From positions 1 to 64,000 of the forward strand of contig NZ_PYWI01000020.1 of NCBI RefSeq assembly GCF_003049575.1: a DNA stretch of 64,000 bases, read 5' to 3'. The stretch comes from Lysinibacillus parviboronicapiens (GTDB lineage Bacteria > Bacillota > Bacilli > Bacillales_A > Planococcaceae). Positions 8,302 to 18,499 of this stretch are shown piece after piece. The translations under genes and the position numbers were made by a program. Every line of letters begins with the position of its first letter. Position 1 is the stretch's first letter. The notes under the pieces are model-generated. The model was not told the DNA's origin. It worked only from the letters and a program-made list of their open reading frames with translations, and searched no databases.

Positions 8302-10281
8302 GTGCAAGAATTTGATTTACAAGCGCCATATCAGCCTAGTGGGGATCAGCCGCAGGCAATCGTAGAATTAGTGGAGGGCGTTCACGCAGGTAAACGTCAT
8401 CAAACATTGCTTGGCGCAACAGGAACAGGTAAAACGTTTACGATTTCTAATGTGATTCAGCAGGTGAAGAAACCGACGCTTATTATGGCCCATAATAAAA
8501 CGCTTGCTGGTCAATTATATAGTGAGTTTAAAGAGTTTTTTCCTAATAATGCAGTTGAATATTTTGTCAGTTATTATGATTACTTTCAGCCAGAGGCCTA
8601 TGTACCACAAACAGATACGTACATCGAGAAAGATTCTAGCATAAATGATGAAATCGATAAATTACGTCACTCTGCTACATCTGCACTTTTTGAGCGTGAG
8701 GACGTCATTATTATTGCATCCGTGTCTTGTATTTACGGATTAGGTTCTCCACAAGAATATCGAGAAATGGTCGTGTCAATTCGCACAGGTATGGAAATTG
8801 AGCGGAATCAATTGCTTCGAAAACTTGTGGATGTACAGTATGAGCGTAATGATGTGAGCTTTACTCGTGGGACTTTCCGTGTTCGCGGTGATGTTGTTGA
8901 AATTTTCCCAGCATCGCGCGATGAACATTGCATCCGTGTTGAATTTTTCGGTGATGAGATTGACCGCATTCGTGAGGTCAATGCGTTGACGGGTGAAATT
9001 TTAGCGGACCGTGATCATGTAGCTATTTTCCCTGCGTCCCACTTCGTTACACGTGAAGAGAAAATGATTAAAGCCATTGAAAATATTGAAAAAGAACTAG
9101 AAGAACGACTTACTCTATTACGTGCGGAGGATAAGCTACTAGAGGCACAACGCTTAGAGCAGCGCACACGCTATGACTTAGAAATGATGAAGGAAATGGG
9201 CTTTTGCTCAGGTATCGAAAACTATTCCCGTCATTTAACATTACGTGAAGCAGGGGCAACGCCGTACACATTAATGGACTACTTTCCAGAGGATTTTTTG
9301 CTGGTCGTCGATGAAAGCCATGTAACACTACCACAAGTGCGTGGTATGTATAACGGGGACCAAGCGCGCAAAGGTGTACTTGTAGAGCATGGTTTCCGCT
9401 TGCCGTCTGCGCTCGATAACAGACCACTGCGTTTTGAAGAATTTGATGCTAAAGTAAGTCAAGCAATTTATGTTTCGGCAACGCCTGGTCCATATGAAAT
9501 CGAGCATACGCCAGTGATGGCTGCGCAAATTATTCGTCCAACTGGCTTGTTAGATCCATTAATTGATGTACGTCCGATAGAAGGGCAAATTGATAATTTA
9601 ATCGATGAAATTCAAGAGCGTATTACTCGTAATGAGCGTGTTCTCGTAACAACATTAACGAAAAAAATGTCGGAAGATTTATCCGCTTATTTGAAGGAAA
9701 TGGGCCTAAAAGTGGAATACTTACATTCAGAGATTAAGACGCTAGAACGTATTGAAATTATCCGTGAGTTACGGAAGGGCACGTATGACGTACTAATTGG
9801 CATTAATCTTTTGCGTGAAGGGCTGGATATTCCTGAAGTTTCCCTTGTCGCGATTCTAGATGCAGATAAGGAAGGCTTTTTACGATCAGAGCGCTCATTA
9901 ATTCAAACAATAGGGCGAGCAGCCCGTAACGCCAATGGACATGTTATTATGTACGCCGACAATATGACAGATTCCATGAAAAAGGCTATTGAAGAAACGA
10001 AACGTCGTCGTACACTACAGATGGCGTACAATGACGAACATGGTATTACACCGAAGACCATTGTGAAGAAAATTCCTGATATAATTCGTGCGACACAGGT
10101 TGCTGAAGAAGAGGAATCGTATGTTACGAAGGCAACAAAAGGTAAGAAGTTGACGAAGGTAGAGAAGGAGAAATTACTTGCTACACTTGAAATAGAAATG
10201 AAAGAAGCAGCAATAGCACTTGATTTCGAACGTGCAGCAGAATTGCGAGATACTATCTTTGAATTGAAGACAGAAGGGTGA
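8302..10281 (+). CDS. uvrB: Excinuclease ABC subunit B
   Basis: UvrB, 659 residues, the damage-verification helicase of nucleotide excision repair. It is loaded by UvrA2, opens DNA with its beta-hairpin and recruits UvrC. Seen: Walker A GATGTGKT (residues 38-45), the beta-hairpin region [21 protein letters not shown], the DESH Walker B box, motif V/VI ([24 protein letters not shown]) and the C-terminal UVR motif ([11 protein letters not shown]) that contacts UvrC. Start is GTG 8302 after GGAAAGGACGGGG; the ATG at 8298 is out of frame. It is followed almost directly by uvrA, so the two form an operon under the SOS box. Confidence 0.98.
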   Translation: MQEFDLQAPYQPSGDQPQAIVELVEGVHAGKRHQTLLGATGTGKTFTISNVIQQVKKPTLIMAHNKTLAGQLYSEFKEFFPNNAVEYFVSYYDYFQPEAYVPQTDTYIEKDSSINDEIDKLRHSATSALFEREDVIIIASVSCIYGLGSPQEYREMVVSIRTGMEIERNQLLRKLVDVQYERNDVSFTRGTFRVRGDVVEIFPASRDEHCIRVEFFGDEIDRIREVNALTGEILADRDHVAIFPASHFVTREEKMIKAIENIEKELEERLTLLRAEDKLLEAQRLEQRTRYDLEMMKEMGFCSGIENYSRHLTLREAGATPYTLMDYFPEDFLLVVDESHVTLPQVRGMYNGDQARKGVLVEHGFRLPSALDNRPLRFEEFDAKVSQAIYVSATPGPYEIEHTPVMAAQIIRPTGLLDPLIDVRPIEGQIDNLIDEIQERITRNERVLVTTLTKKMSEDLSAYLKEMGLKVEYLHSEIKTLERIEIIRELRKGTYDVLIGINLLREGLDIPEVSLVAILDADKEGFLRSERSLIQTIGRAARNANGHVIMYADNMTDSMKKAIEETKRRRTLQMAYNDEHGITPKTIVKKIPDIIRATQVAEEEESYVTKATKGKKLTKVEKEKLLATLEIEMKEAAIALDFERAAELRDTIFELKTEG

Positions 10282-10289
10282 TCGGGCTT

Positions 10290-13154
10290 GTGAAAAATAC
10301 AGAAATCGTCGTGCAGGGCGCACGTGCACATAATTTAAAAAACATTAATGTCACAATTCCACGTGATCAATTAGTTGTGCTGACGGGTTTATCCGGCTCA
10401 GGAAAGTCCTCGTTAGCCTTTGACACGATTTATGCGGAGGGGCAACGTCGTTATGTCGAATCATTGTCTGCTTATGCTCGCCAATTCCTTGGACAGATGG
10501 ACAAACCAGATGTGGATGCGATTGAAGGACTATCACCTGCCATATCGATTGATCAAAAAACGACGAGTCGAAATCCTCGTTCAACTGTAGGAACAGTAAC
10601 GGAAATATACGATTATTTGCGGTTACTTTATGCACGTGTCGGCAAGCCAATTTGTCCAAATCACGGGATTGAAATTACTTCCCAAACAATTGAACAAATG
10701 GTGGACCGCCTTCTAGTTTACCCAGAACGTACGAAAATGCAGTTACTTGCGCCAATGGTTTCAGGGCGCAAGGGAACGCATGTAAAGCTGCTAGAAGATT
10801 TGAAAAAGCAAGGCTTTGTACGAGTACGTATTGATGGCGAATTACGTGATTTAGATGATGCAATCGATCTTGATAAAAACAAAAAGCATTCTATTGAGGT
10901 AGTTGTGGACCGTGTCGTTGTAAAAGAAGGTATCGCTGCACGTCTTAGTGATTCGCTTGAGACGGCCCTTCGGCTAGCGGAAGGGCGTGTGTTAGTTGAT
11001 GTAATGGAGCATGAAGAATTACTCTTTAGTGAACATCATGCCTGTCCATTATGTGGCTTTTCAATTGGTGAGCTTGAACCAAGGATGTTTTCATTCAACA
11101 GTCCGTTTGGAGCCTGTGCAAGTTGCGATGGTTTAGGTACAACTCAAGAGGTAGACCTTGAATTAGTTGTGCCAGATTGGGACCGTTCATTATTAGAGCA
11201 TGCCATTGCACCATGGGAACCGACAAGCTCACAATATTATCCACAGCTATTAAAGGCGGTATGTGACCACTATGATATTCCGATGGACGTGCCTGTAAAA
11301 GATCTACCGAAAGAAAAAATGGATAAGATTTTATATGGCTCAGGGAAGGATAAAGTTCATTTCCATTATGAAAATGAGTTTGGCAATGTGCGTGACCAAA
11401 TGATTGAATTTGAAGGTGTTGTGCATAATGTAGAGCGCCGTTTTAAAGAGACAACTTCTGATTATGTGCGTGAACAAATGGAAAAGTATATGGCACAGCA
11501 AGACTGTCCGTCTTGTAAAGGCTATCGTTTAAAACCAGAAACATTAGCGGTGAAAATTGCTGACAAGCATATTGGAGAAGTGACAAAGTATTCCATTCAG
11601 GATGCAGATACATTTTTCAAAGAGCTAGATTTATCAGAAAAAGATATGCAAATTGCTCGACTTGTCTTGCGTGAAATAGAAGAACGGCTTGGTTTTTTAG
11701 TCAATGTCGGTTTGGATTATTTAACGTTAAGTCGTGCCGCTGGAACACTTTCTGGTGGGGAAGCACAACGAATTCGTCTAGCGACGCAAATAGGCTCTCG
11801 TTTAACGGGCGTGCTTTATATATTGGATGAACCATCAATAGGATTACATCAACGTGACAATGACCGTCTCATTAGCACGCTACAAAATATGCGTGATATT
11901 GGCAATACATTAATTGTTGTGGAGCATGATGAAGATACAATGATGGCAGCGGATTATCTGATTGATGTAGGGCCTGGGGCAGGTGTACATGGTGGTGAAA
12001 TAGTGGCGGCAGGAACACCACAGGAAGTGATGGACAATCCTAAGTCGTTAACAGGGCAATATTTGAGTGGTAAGAAGTTTATTCCATTACCAATTGAGCG
12101 CCGTAAACCAGATGGTCGTAAGCTTTCTATTAAAGGAGCAAAAGAAAACAACTTACAAAACGTCAAGGTAGATGTACCATTAGGATTATTTGTCGCAGTG
12201 ACCGGTGTTTCTGGCTCTGGTAAATCGACACTTATAAATGAAATTTTATATAAATCTTTGGCGCAGAAGCTTAACCGTTCAAAGGTGAAGCCAGGTACAC
12301 ATAAAGAAGTGGCAGGTATGGAGGAACTTGAGAAGGTTATCGATATTGACCAGTCACCAATCGGTCGTACACCACGTTCAAACCCTGCGACTTATACAGG
12401 GGTCTTCGATGATATTCGGGATGTCTTTGCGACAACGAATGAGGCCAAAGTTCGTGGCTATAAAAAAGGTCGTTTTAGCTTTAATGTAAAAGGTGGACGC
12501 TGTGAGGCTTGTCGAGGAGACGGCATTATTAAGATTGAAATGCATTTCCTACCAGATGTATATGTACCTTGTGAGGTTTGTCATGGTAAGCGTTATAACC
12601 GTGAAACGCTTGAAGTGAAATATAAAGATAAAAGTATTGCTGATATTTTAGATATGACAATTGAAAATGCAGTCGTGTTCTTCGAAAATATTCCTAAAAT
12701 CCAGCGTAAACTACAGACGATTGTGGATGTTGGCTTAGGTTATATGAAACTAGGTCAGCCTGCGACGACCTTATCAGGTGGCGAGGCACAGCGCGTAAAG
12801 CTGGCTTCAGAACTACACCGTCGTTCCACAGGGAAATCATTCTATATTTTAGATGAACCAACAACCGGCCTGCATGCTGATGATATTGCACGTTTACTAA
12901 TTGTCTTGCAAAGACTTGTAGAAAATGGAGACTCGGTCCTAGTGATTGAGCACAATTTGGATGTAATTAAAACAGCCGATTATATTATCGATTTAGGTCC
13001 AGAAGGTGGCGATAAAGGTGGTACAATCGTCGCTACAGGTACACCTGAAGAAGTAGTGGAAGTAAAGGGTTCTTACACAGGGAAATATTTAAAACCAATT
13101 TTAGTGCGTGATCGAATGCGTATGGAAGCAGTTTTAGCACAAGCATCTAAATAA
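10290..13154 (+). CDS. uvrA: Excinuclease ABC subunit A
   Basis: UvrA, 954 residues, an ABC-type ATPase dimer that finds bulky DNA lesions and loads UvrB. Two nucleotide-binding modules are seen: Walker [10 protein letters not shown] near the N-terminus and GVSGSGKST in the second half. The signature motifs are [12 protein letters not shown] and [12 protein letters not shown]. Zinc modules are formed by CxxC pairs ([25 protein letters not shown]). I choose GTG 10290, with GAAGGGTGA upstream; a GTG at 10278 overlapping the uvrB stop would add four residues that do not align with relatives. A hairpin without a T-run follows the gene. Confidence 0.98.
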   Translation: MKNTEIVVQGARAHNLKNINVTIPRDQLVVLTGLSGSGKSSLAFDTIYAEGQRRYVESLSAYARQFLGQMDKPDVDAIEGLSPAISIDQKTTSRNPRSTVGTVTEIYDYLRLLYARVGKPICPNHGIEITSQTIEQMVDRLLVYPERTKMQLLAPMVSGRKGTHVKLLEDLKKQGFVRVRIDGELRDLDDAIDLDKNKKHSIEVVVDRVVVKEGIAARLSDSLETALRLAEGRVLVDVMEHEELLFSEHHACPLCGFSIGELEPRMFSFNSPFGACASCDGLGTTQEVDLELVVPDWDRSLLEHAIAPWEPTSSQYYPQLLKAVCDHYDIPMDVPVKDLPKEKMDKILYGSGKDKVHFHYENEFGNVRDQMIEFEGVVHNVERRFKETTSDYVREQMEKYMAQQDCPSCKGYRLKPETLAVKIADKHIGEVTKYSIQDADTFFKELDLSEKDMQIARLVLREIEERLGFLVNVGLDYLTLSRAAGTLSGGEAQRIRLATQIGSRLTGVLYILDEPSIGLHQRDNDRLISTLQNMRDIGNTLIVVEHDEDTMMAADYLIDVGPGAGVHGGEIVAAGTPQEVMDNPKSLTGQYLSGKKFIPLPIERRKPDGRKLSIKGAKENNLQNVKVDVPLGLFVAVTGVSGSGKSTLINEILYKSLAQKLNRSKVKPGTHKEVAGMEELEKVIDIDQSPIGRTPRSNPATYTGVFDDIRDVFATTNEAKVRGYKKGRFSFNVKGGRCEACRGDGIIKIEMHFLPDVYVPCEVCHGKRYNRETLEVKYKDKSIADILDMTIENAVVFFENIPKIQRKLQTIVDVGLGYMKLGQPATTLSGGEAQRVKLASELHRRSTGKSFYILDEPTTGLHADDIARLLIVLQRLVENGDSVLVIEHNLDVIKTADYIIDLGPEGGDKGGTIVATGTPEEVVEVKGSYTGKYLKPILVRDRMRMEAVLAQASK

Positions 13155-13251
13155 AATGTTCAATGTTCTACTAGAATATGCTTAGATGCCGCGGGAGCAA
13201 TCCTATATGGATAAAAAATTCGCGACATTCCTGCGGGTTAGTGAACACGTT

Positions 13252-13284
13252 AAGCCTCAAAGATACTTTTGTTCTATGAGGCTT
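13252..13284 (+). terminator. Hairpin downstream of uvrA, weak terminator candidate
   Basis: AAGCCTCA / TGAGGCTT stem with a 17-base loop. No T-run follows, so termination is uncertain. Nearby bases (CCGCGGGAGCAAT, ATTCCTGCGGG) look like fragments of the Bacillaceae GC-rich repeat. Confidence 0.4.
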
Positions 13285-13415
13285 GTGAATCACTTGTGGA
13301 AAAGAAAGCGAATTTTTTTTCTCATCTCGCCATACTTTTTTCATTTTTAATATGAAACCTTTCATAAAATGTTACGTATAAATAGTATAACGAACTGAGG
13401 GAGGCTATTAGATTT

Positions 13416-14603
13416 ATGCAAAATGAACGTCAACGAATTTTAGAACTTGTGGAAAAAGGAATTATTTCAGCGCAAGAGGCGATTACATTATTAGAAGCAT
13501 TAGAGCAACCTAGCAAGTCCACTCAAAATGTTATGAATGATGTGTTGAATCAAGAACAACAATCTTCTACAGAAAAAGAGTCTATATTTAATGAAGCACC
13601 AAAAGAGGAACACAAGAAAGATACAGATTTTATGAAGTACTTCCAAGATGAAATACAAGATTTTCGTAAAGATTTATCGCAAATCGGCTCAGTCTTTATG
13701 GATATGATGAATACGGCAGTAAAAAAAGTGAAGGAATTTGATGTTGCCTCTCCCTTCGGTGATAAATTTGAATTTACACATACCGAAGAGTTTGCAGCTG
13801 CAAATGTACAAAATGTCATCGTCGAATTACCAAACGGCAATTTTACATTAGAGCCTGGTGAAGGAGACAACTTCCAGGTCATCTGTAAAGTGAAGGCACC
13901 TCTTATTAATGACAATGAAGAAGAAACACGCAGCCATTTCCTAGAGCAATTTGTTGTAAAAGAGGATGTAGATTCACTACGAATTTTAAGCCAATTGAAA
14001 CTTGTACAGGTCAATGTAAAAGTACTTGTGCCTAAGGAACAGTTAGAAAAATTGTCTGTGCGTTTGATGAACGGTAGTGTGACTTTACAAGATACTAAGC
14101 TAGAGCAATTAAAAGTAAAGACCCTAAATGGTGCTATTAAAGGTTCTAAGCTAAGTTTTACGAAAGCAGAGATTGATTCTTCTAACGGTTCGATTGAATT
14201 AACAGATGTCCGCGGTAAAGATTTAGAAGCTGAAACATTAAATGGTCGCGTCTATTTAGATGGAGCATTGGATGAAGTGGAAGCAAAATCGGTGAATGGA
14301 CATGTTGTAGTGACGACTTGCTCTAGCAATTCATCAAAAATCAAAGCACAAACCGTTGCAGGGGCTGTTGAATTATATGTGCCTCGCACGATGTCATTAA
14401 GCGGTAAAATAGTGACGAACTTTGGTAAAGTAGATGTTGGAATTCAAGATGTTTCAAAAATGGAATCGCAGGATCAGTTTTTATCAAAAGTAGTACGCTT
14501 TGATAAAGAAGTAGAAAATGCAAACCGTTTATTTATCGAAGGTGAATCGAAAACGGGTGCAGTTTTGGTACGTTATACGACTACTGACGAACAACAAGTA
14601 TAA
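13416..14603 (+). CDS. yvlB: YvlB-like protein with DUF4097 beta-repeat domain
   Basis: 395 residues, no signal peptide. The N-terminus (MQNERQRILELVEKGIISAQEAITLLEAL) is the short helical YvlB N-terminal domain. A charged linker follows (about 35-70), then a DUF4097-type domain (about 130-370) made of short beta repeats with recurring V-x-L-x-N-G patterns (LMNGSVTL, TLNGAIKG, SSNGSIEL, TLNGRVYL, SVNGHVVV), consistent with a beta-solenoid. B. subtilis YvlB belongs to the cell-envelope-stress (LiaR/sigma) related yvlABCD group near uvrA. Only the yvlB equivalent is found here. The molecular role is not known. Confidence 0.8.
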   Translation: MQNERQRILELVEKGIISAQEAITLLEALEQPSKSTQNVMNDVLNQEQQSSTEKESIFNEAPKEEHKKDTDFMKYFQDEIQDFRKDLSQIGSVFMDMMNTAVKKVKEFDVASPFGDKFEFTHTEEFAAANVQNVIVELPNGNFTLEPGEGDNFQVICKVKAPLINDNEEETRSHFLEQFVVKEDVDSLRILSQLKLVQVNVKVLVPKEQLEKLSVRLMNGSVTLQDTKLEQLKVKTLNGAIKGSKLSFTKAEIDSSNGSIELTDVRGKDLEAETLNGRVYLDGALDEVEAKSVNGHVVVTTCSSNSSKIKAQTVAGAVELYVPRTMSLSGKIVTNFGKVDVGIQDVSKMESQDQFLSKVVRFDKEVENANRLFIEGESKTGAVLVRYTTTDEQQV

Positions 14604-14606
14604 TAT

Positions 14607-14639
14607 GGAAAGCATTCAGGCTATGAAATAACATAGCTT
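14607..14639 (+). terminator. Left half of an interrupted yvlB terminator
   Basis: AAAGCATTCA followed by the inverted repeat GCTATG-AAATAA-CATAGC. The matching right arm, TGAATGCCTTTT, occurs only at 15262-15273 behind a second copy of the same stem-loop. Joining the two gives one hairpin with about 14 paired bases and a T-run. Confidence 0.55.
14619..14639 (+). repeat. 21-bp direct repeat, left copy
   Basis: Identical to 15242-15262. Contains the perfect inverted repeat GCTATG / CATAGC. It brackets about 600 bp of inserted DNA. Confidence 0.85.
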
Positions 14640-14652
14640 CAGAATTGATAAA

Positions 14653-14690
14653 AGGTATTCAGAATGATTACATTCCGAATACCTTTTGAA
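14653..14690 (+). terminator. Hairpin downstream of yvlB
   Basis: AAAAGGTATTC / GAATACCTTTT outer stem with an inner AATG/CATT pair and a T-run at the 3' side. It probably terminates yvlB transcripts now. Confidence 0.75.
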
Positions 14691-14742
14691 ATTTTATCAG
14701 ACAAAATAATTACAAATAGCCTCTATTAACGAGAGTAGCTCG

Positions 14743-15010
14743 CTACAGCCAAATATTTTCCGCCACTTTGGAATTGCGATGTCCAATTATAGCTTCTTCA
14801 AATTCATGCCAGCCAAAAGCAACGCCTGCCTGAACAATTTTTAAATCCCTCGTAAAGTTGTCCACCGCATACCATGCTGTTTTTTACTTCCGCAAGTACA
14901 CATTCAATCGTTTCTTTTCGACGTGCATAGCATTGTTTCACGTCACTTTGTAAGGTACCAATTAATGGATGTCGTTCATTATTGCCGTCAAGCTATTCAT
15001 CACCACAAGC
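14743..15010 (-). pseudogene. Remnant of an IS1182-like transposase, C-terminal part
   Basis: On the minus strand two frames carry pieces of a DDE transposase end. The first gives GTLQSDVKQCYARRKETIE and VLAEVK. After a shift near 14862 the second gives RDLKIVQAGVAFGWHEFEEA and a TAG at 14743-14745. This matches the IS1182-family tail pattern RKxTIERxFADAKE...LRGLKKVQ...MNLKKLA. Frameshift, truncation and missing N-terminus show that it is dead. It lies inside the segment bracketed by the 21-bp direct repeats. Confidence 0.6.
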
Positions 15011-15039
15011 ATTTATAGACGTACCCGAGTTGATGGGAG

Positions 15040-15190
15040 CGCAGGCGACGAGTATAGCTGGCGGTATTCGCCTTTCGCTACAGAGTAAAGCTTCCTGCGG
15101 GAATAGCACGAGCTAAAGGGCCCTCAGAAGCAATCGCGACGAGGAGACTGAAGCGATGTCCGCGAAAAGCGTCCACTATAGGAATTCAAC
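15040..15190. repeat. Bacillaceae GC-rich dispersed repeat inside the insertion
   Basis: GC-rich block with CTTCCTGCGGGAATAGCACG, GCGACGAGGAGACTGAAGCG and GCGAAAAGCGTCCACTA. These phrases are recognisable members of the GC-rich intergenic repeat superfamily common in Bacillaceae; related copies occur at 23610-23800 and 55926-55979. No coding frame. Function unknown. Confidence 0.6.
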
Positions 15191-15241
15191 GTGTTCATCT
15201 AGATACTTCTTTCTTAAAAGCAAAGTTTGTCAACAGTCTAA

Positions 15242-15262
15242 GGCTATGAAATAACATAGCTT
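15242..15262 (+). repeat. 21-bp direct repeat, right copy
   Basis: Exact second copy of 14619-14639, immediately followed by TGAATGCCTTTT, the complementary arm expected for the original terminator. Confidence 0.85.
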
Positions 15263-15460
15263 GAATGCCTTTTAATTGTGATATTGTCCAATGTTGCATA
15301 TACATAAAACAGGAATCGACTTACATACTTTTGAAGTGATTGCTGTTTAATTTTGTCTGCATTTTATACTACACTAGTACATTCTTTGACAATATAATAT
15401 TTAAATAGAAGCAACTTCCAAGGAATGAAATGAAACTGTAATAAAAAAACATAGATTGAG

Positions 15461-15469
15461 TGCTATAAT
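15461..15469 (+). promoter_or_regulatory. Extended -10 promoter of ftsEX
   Basis: TGCTATAAT, that is TG-n-TATAAT, with no good -35 hexamer. It lies about 50 bases before the ftsE start. Confidence 0.55.
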
Positions 15470-15518
15470 AGATAGAGAAATACATCTTACATGTGTAAGA
15501 GGTTTAGGTGGTTTAAAT

Positions 15519-16205
15519 ATGATAGAAATGAAAAATGTGACAAAGAAGTACCCGAATGGTGTCGTTGCGACAAACGGCATTTCGGTTAACATAAAGCAAG
15601 GTGAATTTGTCTATGTTGTGGGTCCAAGTGGTGCAGGTAAATCGACATTTATCAAATTAATGTATCGTGAAGAAAAAGCGACTTCAGGCGAAATTACTGT
15701 AAATGGTATTGACTTAGGGTCATTAAAAAATAAAAAAGTACCTTTCTTGCGCCGACAACTCGGTGTTGTTTTCCAAGATTTTAAATTACTTCCTCGTTTA
15801 AATGTTTATGAAAATGTAGCATTTGCTTTAGAGGTTATTGAAGAGGAACCGGCAGAGATTCGACGCCGTGTAATGGAAGTTCTTGAGTTGGTAGGACTTA
15901 AACATAAGGCGAGAATGTTCCCAAATGAACTTTCAGGTGGGGAACAGCAACGTGTTTCCATTGCACGCTCCATTGTTAATGTACCAAAAGTGGTCATTGC
16001 AGATGAGCCTACAGGGAACCTAGATCCTGAAACATCTTGGGAGATTATGAATTTATTTGAAGAAATTAATGCGCGGGGTACAACGATTGTGATGGCCACC
16101 CATAACCGCGAAATCGTGAATACGATTCGCCGTCGGGTAATTGCGATTGAAGGCGGAATGATTGTCCGTGATGAACACGGAGGTGATTACGGCTATGAAA
16201 TTTAA
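15519..16205 (+). CDS. ftsE: Cell division ABC transporter ATPase FtsE
   Basis: 228 residues, ATPase of the FtsEX complex, which transmits ATP hydrolysis through FtsX to activate cell-wall hydrolases rather than to move a substrate. Seen: Walker A GPSGAGKS (35-42), Q-loop VFQDFKLL, signature LSGGEQQR, Walker B VVIADEPTGNLDP and the H-loop ATHN. Start is ATG 15519 after AGGTGG; an upstream ATG at 15456 would add an unrelated 21-residue extension lying over the promoter. It overlaps ftsX by 11 bases, so the two are translationally coupled. Confidence 0.96.
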   Translation: MIEMKNVTKKYPNGVVATNGISVNIKQGEFVYVVGPSGAGKSTFIKLMYREEKATSGEITVNGIDLGSLKNKKVPFLRRQLGVVFQDFKLLPRLNVYENVAFALEVIEEEPAEIRRRVMEVLELVGLKHKARMFPNELSGGEQQRVSIARSIVNVPKVVIADEPTGNLDPETSWEIMNLFEEINARGTTIVMATHNREIVNTIRRRVIAIEGGMIVRDEHGGDYGYEI

Positions 16206-17079
16206 TACGATAAAACGCCATTTCCGAGAAAGTATAAAATCACTTGGCCGGAATAGTTGGATGACGATTGCATCAGTAAGTGCAGTAACAGTTACATTGA
16301 TACTTGTAGGTGTATTTGCACTGATTATGATGAACTTAAACAAAGTAGCGTCAGACTTAGAGAATGATGTAGAAATTAAAGTTTTAATTGATGAGACGGC
16401 AGATGAGGCGGCTGAAAAAGAGTTACTCACAAAAATTGAAAAGTTACCTGATATTGCGGAGATGTCTTATTCAACAAAGGAAAATGAGTTAACAAAATTA
16501 GTAAAAGATTTTGGCGATGACTTCAAGTTATTTGAACAAAGTAACCCACTACGCAATGTAATTTATGTCAAGGCAACAGATCCACAGCAAACAGCAGCCG
16601 TTGCAAAGGCAATTGACAAATATGAGTATACATATGACGTGATGTATGGTGAAGGTAAGGTAGAAAAACTTTTCAACTTCTTAAATATTAGTCGTAATGT
16701 AGGACTTGTACTCATTTTAGGGTTATTATTCACAGCAATTTTCCTAATTTCCAATACCATTCGCATTACAATTATTGCACGTCGCGATGAAATTGAAATT
16801 ATGAAACTTGTTGGGGCAACGAATTCATTTGTGCGAATTCCATTTTTATTAGAAGGTATGTGGCTCGGAATTTTAGGTTCTGTTATTCCGATTGCGGTTG
16901 TCGCAACTCTTTACCACAATGTATATAAAATTATTGCACCACGTTTAAAAGGGGAGCTTGTTCAATTACTGGATTTCTCACCACTGGTGTACCAAGTAAG
17001 CGGTCTACTACTACTTATTGGTGTGCTGATCGGTATTTGGGGAAGTTTCATGTCAGTGCGTAAGTTTTTAAAAATTTAA
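16195..17079 (+). CDS. ftsX: Cell division protein FtsX
   Basis: 294-residue permease-like partner of FtsE. The topology is the family's: TM1 at about 28-50 (SVSAVTVTLILVGVFALIMM), an extracellular loop of about 110 residues that contacts the hydrolase, then three TM segments (LVLILGLLFTAIFLIS; MWLGILGSVIPIAVVATLY; VSGLLLLIGVLIGIWGSF). Start at ATG 16195, with CGGAGGTGA upstream inside ftsE. Downstream lies a secreted coiled-coil M23 protein, the probable partner. Confidence 0.95.
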   Translation: MKFNTIKRHFRESIKSLGRNSWMTIASVSAVTVTLILVGVFALIMMNLNKVASDLENDVEIKVLIDETADEAAEKELLTKIEKLPDIAEMSYSTKENELTKLVKDFGDDFKLFEQSNPLRNVIYVKATDPQQTAAVAKAIDKYEYTYDVMYGEGKVEKLFNFLNISRNVGLVLILGLLFTAIFLISNTIRITIIARRDEIEIMKLVGATNSFVRIPFLLEGMWLGILGSVIPIAVVATLYHNVYKIIAPRLKGELVQLLDFSPLVYQVSGLLLLIGVLIGIWGSFMSVRKFLKI

Positions 17080-17188
17080 CGTGTCGCAAAATGTAAGTCG
17101 TATTTTTTAGTTAATTGAATTATCAACCACAACTACATTACGCATTAAGTGAAATATTGAAATTAATAGTCGAAGGGGAGTTCAATCG

Positions 17189-18487
17189 GTGAAAAGTATG
17201 GCAAAAAACTCTATAAAAACATTTGCAGCAATGACTGCATTATTCCTTTTTATCCAAACTCCATCAGCGTATGCAACTAGTTTATCGGATTTAAAAGATG
17301 AGAAAAAACAAGTCGAAACAAAGAAAAATGAATTAAATTCTTCAATCAGTAATAAGACAAGTGCTATTAGTGCGAATGAAGAAAAACAACAAAAATTATT
17401 AGATCAAATTCAATCGTTAAACGCTGAAATCGACAAAACAAATAGTAATATAAAAAATGTATTAGCGGATATTCAAACGACAAACGCAGAGATTAAAGCA
17501 TTAGAAGAATCTATCAACGAGCTAATGCGTAAAATTGAAGAGCGCGATGTATTATTACAGGATCGTGCGCGCGCGATTCAAGCGGGTGGTTCGGTCAGCT
17601 ATATAGATGTTTTACTTGGTTCCAATAGCTTTGTCGATTTCATCGACCGCTTCTCAGCTGTCAATGCATTGCTTGAAGCAGATCGTCAAATCATACGTGA
17701 CCAAAAAGCAGATAAAGAAACATTAGAAGAACAAAAGCAAGCTTTGGAAAACAAGCGACAAAAGCTTGAAGACAACAAAGCAGAGCTTGAGCGTCTAAAA
17801 TCATCACTAGATGGACAAAAAGCACAGAAAAATACTTTAGTCGATCAATTAGAAAAAGAGCAAGAAAAGCTGAAATCTGAAAAAGTATTACTAGAAAAAG
17901 AATATTCAGAAGCACTTGATATTAGTGCAGAATTACAACAGCAAATTATTGCAGAACAAAATCGTTTAGCCGAAGTTGCACGTCAACAAGAAGCAAAACG
18001 TAAAGCGGCAGCTGCTGCCGCTGCAGCAAATTCTGGCGGTTCATCAGGCTCTTCTACAGTCAATGCACCACAATCTAATGGCACATGGATTAAACCAACA
18101 AATGGCCGTTTAACATCGCCATATGGTTGGCGTAATATTGGTGCGGGTCCAGAATTCCACTATGGTGTGGACCTTGCCAACAAAACAGGCACGCCTATTT
18201 GGGCGTCTGCTGACGGTGTTGTATCATATGCCGCACCACTTAGCTCATATGGCAATGTAGTCATTCTTACGCATTCTATCAACGGTCAAATTTATACAAC
18301 CGTTTATGCTCACTTAAGTGCGTTCAATGTTAGTGTTGGAACAGAAGTGACACAAGGGCAGCAGATTGCTGCGATGGGTAGTACTGGTCGTTCAACGGGC
18401 CCTCACTTACACTTTGAAGTGCATATTGGCTCTTGGCAAGGACAAGCAGTTGGTAGTGTAAATCCACTAAAATATATTCCTTTGTAA
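17189..18487 (+). CDS. Secreted coiled-coil M23 murein hydrolase, likely FtsEX-linked
   Basis: 432 residues. A signal peptide (about 1-30, cleavage near AYATS) is followed by a long coiled coil (about 35-265, rich in K/E/Q), an Ala/Gly/Ser linker, and a LytM/M23 peptidase domain (about 300-430). The zinc ligands H324 and D328 (HYGVD) and H406-x-H408 (HLHFE) are all present, so the peptidase should be active on peptide cross-links. This is the EnvC/PcsB-like layout: the coiled coil binds FtsX and keeps the enzyme off until FtsEX signals. In B. subtilis FtsEX controls CwlO, which has an NlpC/P60 domain instead. Start at GTG 17189 after AAGGGGAG. Repeat R copy 2 follows and supplies the terminator. 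Confidence 0.9.
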   Translation: MKSMAKNSIKTFAAMTALFLFIQTPSAYATSLSDLKDEKKQVETKKNELNSSISNKTSAISANEEKQQKLLDQIQSLNAEIDKTNSNIKNVLADIQTTNAEIKALEESINELMRKIEERDVLLQDRARAIQAGGSVSYIDVLLGSNSFVDFIDRFSAVNALLEADRQIIRDQKADKETLEEQKQALENKRQKLEDNKAELERLKSSLDGQKAQKNTLVDQLEKEQEKLKSEKVLLEKEYSEALDISAELQQQIIAEQNRLAEVARQQEAKRKAAAAAAAANSGGSSGSSTVNAPQSNGTWIKPTNGRLTSPYGWRNIGAGPEFHYGVDLANKTGTPIWASADGVVSYAAPLSSYGNVVILTHSINGQIYTTVYAHLSAFNVSVGTEVTQGQQIAAMGSTGRSTGPHLHFEVHIGSWQGQAVGSVNPLKYIPL

Positions 18488-18499
18488 CAATAACGAAAG

